Positions 18,293-29,600 of a stretch of 64,000 nucleotides of DNA are shown in pieces. The stretch comes from JAEZDC01 sp036676415. GTDB lineage: Bacteria > Bacteroidota > Bacteroidia > Chitinophagales > Chitinophagaceae. Both the position numbers and the translations under genes were made by a program. Numbering within the stretch: the first letter of the stretch is position 1; every line of letters begins with the position of its first letter. The stretch lies in NCBI GenBank assembly GCA_036676415.1, contig JAKFCX010000015.1, positions 372,001-436,000 of the forward strand. Reading direction: 5' to 3'. The notes beneath the pieces are model-generated. The model did no database searches and was not told the origin of the DNA. It saw nothing but the letters and a program-made list of their open reading frames with translations.

Positions 18293-19332
18293 TTTTCTTT
18301 TACTTTTTGCCGTATGCTGCGTCTCGTTGCGAATTCGTTGATGTATATCTTGGTAAGTAGCAGGAACATAGCAATGATTATCGGGCCAAAGATAAGACCT
18401 ACAAAGCCGAATAAATTAATACCGATCAATACACCAAAAGCGGTGATCAAAGGATGCACATCACCCCATTTTTTCTGAATGATGATCCTGAAAACATTAT
18501 CAACGAGTCCAATGATTAAGAATCCCCAAAGCAAAACTGCAGTTCCTTTCCAGGCTGGCCCGGTGCTAAACATATAAATAGCCAGCGGAACATATGCTGC
18601 TGCTGCTCCAACAAAAGGCAACATGGAAGTGATAGCGGTAATTACAAACCAGAACCACGGATCATTTACTCCGATAATAAGATAACCGATCAATCCTACA
18701 ATGCCCTGCAATAAAGCAATTAACGGAACTGCCAGTGCATTATTGTACACCAGCATGTTCAGGTCTTTTGCTATCCAGTCAATGTTTTCATCTTTCAATG
18801 GGATATATTCATAAAGGTATTCTTCCATTTCCCTGCTCTTGGTGAGCATGAAATACAACATAAAGTACATGAGAATTATTCCCAGCAACGTACTGAATGT
18901 AGCTCCTAAGATCTTTGGAAGCAGGTTGGCAATATAAGAAGCAGCCTGTTGAAAATTCTGGTCTGAAAGCAATTCTATTTTATACCGTTGTTCAATACCA
19001 CTTACAAATTTGTTTAGTGATGCCAGCACTTCCTGGGAATGACTAATAGCATAAGTAATCTTACTGCCGAGCATAGAAATTAAAGCCCAGATAGGCACAA
19101 GGACGATTAAGAAAGAAAGAGCTATCAACACTGCTGCTGCTGCACTTCTTTTCCACTTACGTTTATACACCAGTTTGTTCATGGTGTTACGCATGATCAC
19201 ATAAAAAGTCACAGCACCCAATAATGAAGGAAGATAAAAAGATAACTCACCAAATACCACCCAGCCGAGGCCTACTAATAATGCCAGGTAACCAATCTGC
19301 TTTAACCGACTATTGTCTATGTATTGATCCAT
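18289..19332 (-). CDS. AI-2E family transporter (UPF0118)
   Basis: A protein of 347 residues with about eight hydrophobic segments in the layout of the family: two paired N-terminal helices, an amphipathic middle region and a C-terminal bundle with PFVGAAAAYVPLAIYMF and GPIIIAMFLLL. Members export small molecules or ions; the substrate cannot be told from sequence. The start codon lies inside a 7-bp inverted repeat (19329-19350). Confidence 0.88.
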   Translation of the reverse strand: MDQYIDNSRLKQIGYLALLVGLGWVVFGELSFYLPSLLGAVTFYVIMRNTMNKLVYKRKWKRSAAAAVLIALSFLIVLVPIWALISMLGSKITYAISHSQEVLASLNKFVSGIEQRYKIELLSDQNFQQAASYIANLLPKILGATFSTLLGIILMYFMLYFMLTKSREMEEYLYEYIPLKDENIDWIAKDLNMLVYNNALAVPLIALLQGIVGLIGYLIIGVNDPWFWFVITAITSMLPFVGAAAAYVPLAIYMFSTGPAWKGTAVLLWGFLIIGLVDNVFRIIIQKKWGDVHPLITAFGVLIGINLFGFVGLIFGPIIIAMFLLLTKIYINEFATRRSIRQKVKEK

Positions 19333-19416
19333 GCATAAAAAATTGCATGGACAAATTAGTGATTTCTAATTTAGAAAGGAACAAAGAGTTTTATGCAGGC
19401 GCTATCATCTTCTGGA

Positions 19417-20433
19417 TTAAAACCGGCAGCGAACTTTATCTGCTTCCAATGACCGGTTCCTGAAAGGTGCAACATAAGATGCTGTTAACTCAAAACCACC
19501 TCTCCAGCTGGAGGCTGTTTTAAGCTTAGAAACATTCACGTCATAGCTTAATCCCAACGATACACTGTAAATATCCATCTTTACTACAGGGATAAATGCA
19601 TCGTTCCACCTGTAAAAAGCGCCCAATGCAAAATTCAACGCTTTTTCTTCATCGTAATTTCTTTGCAATTCTGTTTGATACAATACACCTGCTAATAATT
19701 GTCTGTGTCCACCCTGTATAAAAAGATCACCGAACATAATAAAGCGATTGATCTCTGATGTGGCATGATTCACACCGGCATTGAGTACATATTTATTTTG
19801 CAATGTGGTAGTTGAATTATTCGTGTAAAAAGCAACTTTTGGCCTGTTGAAATGAAACACTGCTGCCCCAAAATAATATCTTGAGTCTTCTCCAAAGCCA
19901 CTGTTGAAAGTTAAACCTGCACCTGCATCCCAATAAGTAAATGCAGATCTTGAAAATACCTGTGCTGTAGTTGCATTGGGATCAAAAGCTCCATTAACAA
20001 ATTGATCTCCCATTCTTAATTTGGTAGGATCAAACTGGCTGTTAACAGGTCCAGCCATAAAAGCAAGCGATAGAAAATCATCCTTATTTCCACTGAGTGA
20101 TTTGTGATAATTTACAACAGGCAACAATTGTGTTCGCTTCATTTTAATATCACCGGCAACATCATGAGTGGCCTGTACACCAATCGTGACCCAGTCGTCC
20201 CATCTCAAAGGAAACTTTACCTCGGCACTCACACCGCTTGTCTGAAATGGTACTGTTACACTTTGCCATTGGCTTCTGTGCACACCACTAATCCTTACAT
20301 CTCCTGTAAAAACTCCGGCTAATGCAGGATTTCTCAGTAATGGCTTCTCATAAAACTGAGAGAAAGACAGGTCTTGCGTAAAACCAGTTACTGCCATTAA
20401 CATCAACCAACAACACAAAACAATTCGTTTCAT
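19417..20433 (-). CDS. PorP/SprF-family T9SS outer-membrane protein
   Basis: A protein of 338 residues with a signal peptide (to about residue 19), the family opening QDLSFSQFYEKPLLRNPALAG, and an amphipathic beta-barrel body. PorP/SprF proteins sit in the outer membrane and help secretion or surface attachment of particular type IX substrates, as SprF does for SprB. It lies directly downstream, same strand, of the giant T9SS cargo gene, so it is probably that protein's partner. Confidence 0.9.
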   Translation of the reverse strand: MKRIVLCCWLMLMAVTGFTQDLSFSQFYEKPLLRNPALAGVFTGDVRISGVHRSQWQSVTVPFQTSGVSAEVKFPLRWDDWVTIGVQATHDVAGDIKMKRTQLLPVVNYHKSLSGNKDDFLSLAFMAGPVNSQFDPTKLRMGDQFVNGAFDPNATTAQVFSRSAFTYWDAGAGLTFNSGFGEDSRYYFGAAVFHFNRPKVAFYTNNSTTTLQNKYVLNAGVNHATSEINRFIMFGDLFIQGGHRQLLAGVLYQTELQRNYDEEKALNFALGAFYRWNDAFIPVVKMDIYSVSLGLSYDVNVSKLKTASSWRGGFELTASYVAPFRNRSLEADKVRCRF

Positions 20434-20475
20434 TTTCTTTTATTTAGTCGGCGTTATATCGTTACTCAACTTTCG

Positions 20476-20490
20476 TTGTGTCACTCACTT
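20476..20490 (-). repeat. Dispersed intergenic repeat, copy 3
   Basis: The 15-base motif AAGTGAGTGACACAA read on the - strand, 43 bases before the PorP/SprF start. Identical to the copies at 4441 and 12901. Confidence 0.7.
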
Positions 20491-20514
20491 CAACATTCGG
20501 AACATTGCTGAGCA

Positions 20515-20600
20515 GTTAAACACAGAGAACACTAAGTACTCACAGCAAACACAGAGGTATCGGTGAACTCTGTGTAAACCATTGTGCTCTCTGTGGTTCA
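20515..20600. repeat. CACAGAG inverted/direct repeat block
   Basis: CACAGAG occurs at 20521 and 20550, and its complement CTCTGTG at 20568 and 20589, giving nested hairpins in the 265-base gap between the giant gene and the PorP/SprF gene. Similar CACAGAG blocks are common intergenic repeats in several phyla. Confidence 0.6.
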
Positions 20601-20630
20601 ATTTTCTTCTTGCTCAATAAAGAACTAATT

Positions 20631-20652
20631 GTACAAGAGTGCGACGCAACAG
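20631..20652 (+). repeat. Dispersed intergenic repeat, copy 4 (diverged)
   Basis: GTACAAG then AGTGCGACGCAACAG, aligning with GTACAAG TGAGTGACACAACAG of the 12897 copy. It ends 47 bases from the stop of the giant gene. Confidence 0.55.
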
Positions 20653-20698
20653 AAGATTCATTTTTGTTCTTTTGTTTGTCTCACAATAATTTTTTCTT

Positions 20699-23600
20699 CT
20701 ATTTCAATATCGCCGTATTACCCTTGTAAGTATATGGCACATCATTCTCACAAAGCACTTCACAGGTGTACACATACACATCAGGTGGTGCAGCAATTCC
20801 TTTTACTTTTCCATCCCAACCAAAGGATTCGATGTTTGGAGGAAAATTCGATTTCTCAAACACCATTTGTCCCCAGCGATTAAAAATTCTAAAGCTCTTC
20901 ACCGCTTTTACTCCTTGTGCTTTTACAACCAATACATCGTTAATGCCATCAGCATCAGGTGTAAATGCATTTGGAATAAATACCTGGCTGCTTTCACAGA
21001 ACACACGGATACACATGGTATCGCTGCCACTGCAGCCAAAGAAATTAGTAGCCGTAACCGTATAACATATTTCTTTTTTGGCCGTAGCTATCGGTGAAGG
21101 GCATGTTGCACAGCTAAGATCGGTTGGTGGTGTCCAGTTCCATATTGCAATAGGTCCGTTTGTTACTGTTGGAGCTAAGTTGATGAGTTCACCTGTTGCA
21201 ACCAACCGATCAATGCCAACATTTACCACAGGATAATTTCCAACACCCACAGTAATATAAGCGGTATCCTCGAAACAATTGTATCCGTCAAAACCAATTA
21301 CCCGATAAACAGTCGTTGCTGGTGGTGTCGCAATCGGGTTAGGAATATTTGCATTGTTCAAAGTATTGGCCGGTGACCATACATAAGAAGCAGCACCTGT
21401 TGCATTAAGTTGAACAGTATCACCAATACACATCACCGTATTTGCAGTCGCAGTTACATCTATTGGTTGTGGAACTGTAATAAGAATCGTATCTCTTGCA
21501 GCACATCCAAAACTGTTGAATCCACTAACTACATATTGCGTGGTGGTGAGTGGTGATGCAATTGGATTCGGACAGTTATTGCAACTCAATCCTGTAAATG
21601 GAGCCCATGTATAGGTTAAGCCACCAGTTGTGTTGATCTCTGCTGATTCACCACGACAGATCACCATATTCGGACTTGTATTTACAAACGGTGATGGATT
21701 GATTGTAATGGTAGAAGTTACAGTATCATAACAACCAAAGCTGGTACCCGTGATCAATTGTGCTGTATAATTTCCTGGTGCTGCATAATTATTTGTTACC
21801 GTTGCAGTGTTACCGGATGCAAGATTGCTGAATGTCCAGCTATAATAGGTGATCGGGTCAGGAGAAATTACAACAGAGTTATAGGTCACCGGCTGATTAA
21901 CACAGCCAACAGGGTCATGCACAATTGATGCTTCCGGTTTTACATCCACTTTTACAAAGACAGGAGCGATGGTGGTATCTGCACAACCGCTACTCGATGT
22001 TGCGATCAACTGGATGGGCCATGTGTTGGTGGATGTATATGTATGATTTGGATGACGAACACCACTGCTGTTGCCATCACCAAAATTCCATTGCCATGTT
22101 TGCATTGGGAAATATGATCTTGAAGTATCATTGAAGTTCACCGTAGTACTGCCACAAAGTCTTAATTGGGTAGAAGTAAATCCTGCATTCACATAATCAA
22201 CTCTTATGGTATCACCACCAATAATTGTTCTCCTGCAATTTCCATTAGTACCACTGATCAGTTCAGCAGAAGGTACATACACACCACTTTGACTGTATGT
22301 GTGATATACAACATTTGAGGTAGCCATTAAGAAAGTCCCATCACCAAAATTCCACCGGATGGAATCTGTACCAGTTGTGTTCGCTTCAAATCGTACCGGA
22401 GTATTGCCACAGATAAATCCGTTATCGTAGATAAATGATCCAGTCGGTCCGTTTACGATGATATTTCTTGTGGCCACATAAGTACAACCGTCAGGATCTC
22501 TCACCGTCATGGTTACTATAAACGTTCCGGGATTTGTAAATGTATAGTTCACCACGTTACCTGTATCAACAGCACCATTACCAAAATTCCAGGTGGTTAA
22601 TGCTGATGGGAATGTCTGGCTGGTAAAGGTTACATTAAATGGAATACAATCTCCAATAGAATCACTCACAGCAAAACTTCCCGGCAGTGTTGCAACAACT
22701 GTTATCTGTTTAATAATGCTATCGGTACAGGCATTTCCCGGTGCATATTGCCTGATGCCGATAAGTTTTACATCGTAGGTTCCAGGTGTTTGATAGGCGT
22801 GAACTGGATTGGTGAGTTGAGATGTGATGCCATCACCAAAATTCCAAAGAAAACCTGTTGCTGTATCAGTTTGATTGGTGAAGAATACCGTATCTCCTAC
22901 ACAAACCGGAGAAGGAAGTGCAGAGAAGTTCACCAGCGGTTTTGCGAAGACTGAGATCGTTTCTGTAATGCTGGTATCAGTACAACCATTGCTTGCCCTT
23001 ATCACAACACTAAATGTTCCGGTGGTTAAATAACTATGATCTATAGTGTCGATGTTATTCGTAGTGCTGCGAAGATTGCCATCACCAAAATCCCATACAA
23101 AATTTGTTGCACCTGTGGAGTTGTTGAAAAACCTTACGGCATGAGGTGCACAACCGGTAGTTTGATTGCCATTGATCGCTACATCGAGATTGATTGTTCT
23201 GGCAGCCACCACAATATTATAAAAGCCTGTATCACTTCCACAATCATTCGTTGCAATCAATCGTACATAAAAAGTATCCTGTTGTGCAGTGTTATAGGTA
23301 TGCGAGACTGGTGAAGTGTTATTCGTAAAGAACGAAGGAGTGCCATCGCCAAAATTCCATTCAAAGGTCATATTCACGCCCAGCGAAATATTATTGAACA
23401 CTACTGTCAACGGAGAACACCCATAGGTTTTATCCGGTGTAATGATAGCTCGTGGTCTTGATTTCACTCTTATCGGTACAACTTTGATAATTGTATCACA
23501 CTGTGTGTATGCAGCCAGTGAAACATTATAAATCGTATCTCCTGCAGTAGGATTCGGTTGAAATATGATTGTGCCGGGATTTACTGCAGACGATGTAACA

Positions 23601-26600
23601 CCATTGCCAAAATTCCAGTTGAAGTTGAAACTGCCGGGATTTGGAGTTGTGTTGGTGAATGTTACAGATAAAGGGCCACATCCTACCGTATCACTGGCAG
23701 TAAAATCTGTTACTGGAACCGGGAATGTATAGAACCTGGTTGATGTACTATCGCTTTTACAGCCGAATAAACTGGTAGTAACAAGCTTGATTAATATTGA
23801 ATCGCCTGGCTGTATAATCGTATAGCCCGGAAATGTTGTTCCGGTTCCGATCAACACATCATTTGCATACCAGTTATAAACATTGTTTCTTGTTGGATAA
23901 ACTGTAGGTTGAATAATAGTTGCATCAATATTGAAGGGAGCACATTCGATCAATGGAGACGCTACAAATTCTGCCAATGCATCAGGATTAACGATCACAT
24001 CAATAGCAGCTCTTGATCCTTCACAGCCTAAGGCTGTAACCTGGCTCACATAATAAGTGGTAACACCTGTTGCATTAGTTGTTGGAGTTGGAGCAGTAGC
24101 GGTTCCCGTGCCACCAACAGCTGATGTGTACCATCTCAGTGTATTTCCCGGAACAGTTGTAGCTGTTAATGGTAAAGCAGGTGCATCAATACAATAATTA
24201 ACCGGTGAAGTTACAGTAGGAGGTGAAGGCAATGCTGTTACCTCAACTAACACAGAAGTTGGAGGCGATACACAATTATTTAATGTAGCAGTAACTGTGT
24301 ATGTACCACTGTTGGCTGGGGTGGCATTAATGATTGATGGATTCTGCACATTGCTTGAAAATGCTGCAGGTCCGCTCCATGTATAAGTGATGGCACCTGG
24401 TGTAACAGTATTCGCATTAAGCGTTAATGTTTCTCCGGTACAAATGGGACTATTACTTCCTGCTGTTGGTGCTGCCGGTGGATTCGGATCAACCAATACA
24501 AAAGGCCCCACAGTATTTGAAGGACATCCGGCAAGTGTTGTTACTCTTACATCAGCATAAGTACCTGCAGAAAGTAAAGGAATGATTAATGAACCAGTTC
24601 CTTCTGAAGTGATCGTTGCAGTTACCGGAGCTGTATTTCTGGTATAAGTCACGGTAAATGCAGTGGATGGAGCCAATCCATTCAATACTATTGTTCCGGT
24701 AGAAGACAAGCAGAGAATAGGATTGGTGAAAGAAGCACTGCTGATAACGGGTGTTGGATTGATAACAACATTTGTTACTCCTGCAGCAGAAGGACAATTA
24801 CCAGTTGTTGCAGTAGCGATAACATTGTATGTTCCGTTGGCTGCCGTGGATGTACTGGCAATAGATGGATTCTGTGAACTGCTTGTAAAAGTATTAGGAC
24901 CGTTCCATAACCATGAAACAGCACCTGCAAACGTTGTAGACGCTGTTAAGTTCAAAGTACTATCTGCACAAATTGGTCCGTTGTTAGAAGCAACAGGTGT
25001 TGACGGTGTTTCGTTGATCACCACATTCACTGATCCGGCAGGTGAGACACAACTGTTCAATGTAGCAGTAACATTATATGTTCCATTAGCTGCAAGTGTA
25101 GCAGAAGCTATCGTTGGATTTTGAGAGGTGCTGGTAAAATTATTGGGTCCGCTCCAGGTATATGTGATGCTTCCTGCTGAAGCACTTGTTGCAAAAAGTT
25201 CTAACAGGTTGCCACTGCAAATTGGTGCATTCGTTGTTGCTACTGGTGTTGCCGGTGGAGTAGGATCCGAAAGAGTAATTGTTGCAGCAAGGGGAGTTGA
25301 ATTACATCCGTTTAACGTAACAAAGATATTCGTGTACACTCCTGCACTCAATGCTGTAATTGTTATTTCGCCTGATGCGTTTGCGATAAGATTGCTCACT
25401 ACCGTTGGTGCTCCACCATTTCTAACAAAGCTTACTGTATAAGATGTAGCTGCTGTTAATCCTGTTAGTGTTATGGTTCCGGTTGCAGTAGCACAATTGG
25501 TTGGGTTGGTGAAACTGTTTCCACTAATAACAGGTGTTGGATTAATAACTACCGGTGTTGAATTGTTTGATGAACAAGTACCAAGCGTTGCAGTAACACT
25601 ATATGATCCTGCATCAGCGGTAGTAACATTAGTTCTGGTTGGATTCTGTAATGTACTTGTAAAAGTGTTCGGCCCTGTCCATGAATAACTGACTCCTGCT
25701 GTGGTTGATGCTGCAGTTAAAATCAGCGTATTACCAGTGCAGACAGGAGAATTGCTCCCAACAGTTGGTATAGCAGGAGTTGGATTGATAGTGATGTTTA
25801 TAATTCCTGCCGGTGAGGTACAGCCATTGATGGTTGCAGTAACTGTATAATTTCCACTGGCAGCAGTTGAAACATTCGTAATCGTTGGATTAAAAATATT
25901 GCTTGTAAATCCATTTGGTCCACCCCAGGCAAATGTAGCTGCACCTGAAGTTGTACTGGCTTCAAGCGTTAATGTATTACCACTACAAACCGGTGCATTG
26001 GTAATGATCGTTGGAGTTGCAGGTGGTGTAGGATCAGACAAAGTAATTGTTGCAGCAATTGGTGCAGAAACACATCCGTTTAATGTTACAAAAATATTGG
26101 TGTAAGCTCCTGCACTCAATCCAGTGATTGTTATTTCACCTGATGCGTTAGCAGTAACATTATTCAACACGGTTGGTGCTGCTCCGTTTCTTACATAACT
26201 CACGGTATAAGTTCCTGCAACTAATCCGGTAAGTGTAATTGTACCTGTAGATGAAGCACAATTTGTTGGATTGGTTGAACTGCTTCCGCCAATTACAGGT
26301 GTTGGATTTATAGTTACAGGTGTAGCATTGGTTGATGTACAGGATCCCAATGTTGCAGTAACAATATATGAACCGCCATCAGCGGTAGTAACATTCGTTC
26401 TTGTAGGATTTTGAACTGCACTGCTGAAAGTATTTGGACCTGTCCAGCTATAACTTACTCCTGCTGTAGCAGAAGAAGCGGTCAGGTTTAATGTATTACC
26501 TGAACAAACTGGTGAATTACTTCCAACAGTTGGAATAGCAGGTGTTTGATTGATGGTAATATTCTGTGAAGCTACCGGAGAAGTACATCCGTTGATGCTT

Positions 26601-29600
26601 GCAGTAACGGTGTATAATCCTGATGCTGCTGTTGTAACATTTGCAATAGTTGGATTGAAAATATTACTGGTAAAACCATTTGGTCCATTCCATGTATATG
26701 TTGCAGCACCTGAAGTTGTGTTTGCTTCTAATGTTAATGTGTTACCACTACAGATAGGTGCATTGGTGGTTATGGTTGGAGTAACAGGTGGAGTTGGATC
26801 AGACAATGTTATCGTTACTGCAAGTGGTGCAGAATTACATCCATTACGGGTAATAAAAATGTTGGTGTATGATCCTGCACTCAACCCGGTGATTGTGATT
26901 TCACCTGATGCATTGGCAGTAAGATTATTCACCACTGTAGGTGCAGCTCCATTTCTTACATAACTAACATTATATGTTCCTGCAATAAGCCCTGTAAGTG
27001 TGATCGTTCCGGTTAATGAAGCACAATTGGTCGGATTGGTTGAATTGCTTCCTCCAATTACAGGTGTTGGATTTACTGCTACAGTAGTCGTGTTATTAGA
27101 TGAACAATTGCCAAGTGTTACAGTAACAATATAATTTCCTGCATCAGCTGCCGCAACATTGTTGATGGTTGGATTTTGAACATTGCTGGTAAAAGTACCA
27201 GGGCCAGTCCAGCTATAACTTACTCCTGCAGTAGCTGAGTTCGATGTTAAGTTGAGGGTATTGCCTGTACAAAGTGGAGTATTACTTCCAACAGTTGGAA
27301 CAGCAGGTGTTGAATCGATGGTGATGGTTACAGATCCTGCAGGTGAAGTACAACCACTGATCGTTGCAGTAACGGTATAAACTCCACTTGCTGCCGTAGT
27401 AACATTTGTAATGGTTGGATTAAAAATATTGCTGGTAAATCCATTGGGTCCACCCCAGTTATATGTAGCTGCACCACTGCTTGTGTTGGCAGATAATGTT
27501 AAGGTTGTTCCACTACAGATAGGAGCATTGGCGTTTGTTGTTATGGTTGGAGTGTTTGGTGAACTTGGGTCTGATAAAACAACAGGTCCCATTGTAGGTG
27601 ACGGACATCCGTTCAGCGTTACAGTAATGCTTGTGTAGGTTCCGGAAGAAAGTGATGTTATCACAATATTTCCAGCAGCAGATGATGTTCTTGTTATGAT
27701 AACAGGAGCACCACCATTTCTTACATAACTAACTGAATAAGATGTATTGGCAGCCAATCCGGTTAATGTAATCGATCCGGTAGTGCTACTGCAACTGGTA
27801 GGATTAGAGCCTGATACCGTTGTAATAACAGGAGATGGATTTATGGTAACGGCAATCAATGACCTGTTGCTTTCACAATTCGTGGTTGTATTTACCTGGC
27901 TTACATAATAATTAGTAGTTCCTGCTGTTGCAGTAGAAGGAGTAGGTGCTGTTGCACTTCCCACACCACCAGACGATGTTGTATACCATAATAAAGTATT
28001 GCCTGCAGTAGCTGTTGCTGTTAAAGCAGTAGCGGTTGCTCCCTGGCAATATGTTACAGGTGTGGTTACAGCAGGTGCTAACGGTCTTGGGTTAACAGTG
28101 ATGGTAAACGTTGCTGTATTGGTACAACCACCATTAGATGCAGTTACGGTAATGGTTGATGTTATTGCAACAGCACTTGCATTGGTAACATTGAATGTTG
28201 CAATACTTCCATTGCCACTGGCAGCCAAACCGATTGCAGTATTAGAATTTGTCCATGAAAATGTTGTTCCTGCTAATCCACTGCTGAAGGTTAATGCACC
28301 TGTAGGCTCTCCAGGACAAAGTACAAGGTTGGCTGGAACAATAACATCTGGTCTTGGGTTTACCTGGATAGTTCTGATGGCCTGTGTTACACCACATTCA
28401 TTTGTTACATCTAAAGTGATGTTATGTGTTCCTGAGGTATTGAATGTAATGGCACCAGGACTCAATGTTGTAGCTGTTGCCGGAGTTCCATTTTGAAAAG
28501 TCCAGGCATAAGTTGCAGGAGTGGTGGAATAACAATTATTAACCGTAGCCACCGGTGTTGCTGAAGTAAATTGACAAATAGGATTAATAGCTGCAATACT
28601 TGCATTAGGTCTGCTCTTTACCGTTACCGTTCTGGATGTTGGAGTAGACACACAAGCACCACTTGAATTTCTTGTTACAAGCGTGATCGTGTAAACACCT
28701 GGATTTACAAACTGGAAAGATGGATTTGCAGAAGTCAAACTTCCACTGGTGATTGTATAATTAGAACTGTTTGGTGTACAACCCTGGGCATTGGAATAGG
28801 TAACAGTCCATGTGTAAGTATTGTCACCACATATTGGTGTATTTGAATTATTGGTAGTGGCTACATTAACTGGAGTGCAACCTTCGGCATTATCAATTGT
28901 AAAATTTGAAGTTGGTTGAGGGTTAACGCAGATGGTTCTTATTGCTGTATCCAGTTGGCATAAAGTGCTGTTTCCAGTAATTAATCGGATAGTATAAGAT
29001 CCAGGAGTATTGAAATTAAGTCCTAAAGCACTTGATCCGTTTGTCCATGTATTGGGATTGTTGAAACCAAATGTATTTCCTAAAGAACCACTGGTAACAG
29101 TATATCCTGTTGAAGGAGTTATAGTCCATACATTTCTTCCTGGTGTACAAGTGCCATTGCCAGAGTTTACACTGTTATTCACGGGACTTGTACTTGTAAG
29201 AGTTACTGTATTATTAACACACACAGTATCTCGAGGTCCTAGAACAAAAGTTGCTTCCGGTCTTGAAGAAACATAAATAGGAACAACGCTGCCTTGAGAT
29301 GTACCACAAGGGTTAGTAGCTGTGATCGTTGCCGCATAAGAATTTTGAAATCCGTTGGAAGTTGTACCGCAACTAGTAACATTAAAAATATGCGTTATGC
29401 TGGAAGGCACTGTTCCTGGTGCAGGTGGATGTACAAAAGATGTATCAAAACCGTTGTTGAAGCTAATATTGTAAACAGTTCCTGGAGAATTGGTAGCGGT
29501 GCCTGTTATAGGGAAAGTGAGTGCATCACCACTACAGATGGAGGTGTTCCCGGGATTTCCAATTCCAACTGCAGGATTAGTTCCTACAAAAACAATATAG

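Noticed and set aside
19346..19463. Small + strand frame reading DKLVISNLERNKEFYAG
   Set aside because: It overlaps the C-terminal codons of the PorP/SprF gene on the other strand and has no supporting family or signal.
24225..27840. Regular repeats suggesting a CRISPR array
   Set aside because: Period is about 766 bases, the whole stretch is one reading frame, and there are no short repeat/unique spacer units.
24663..28496. Several long + strand open frames opposite the giant gene
   Set aside because: They share Val/Ala-rich repeats that mirror the Thr/Ser/Asn-rich repeats on the - strand; the codon bias of the true gene leaves the antisense frame open.
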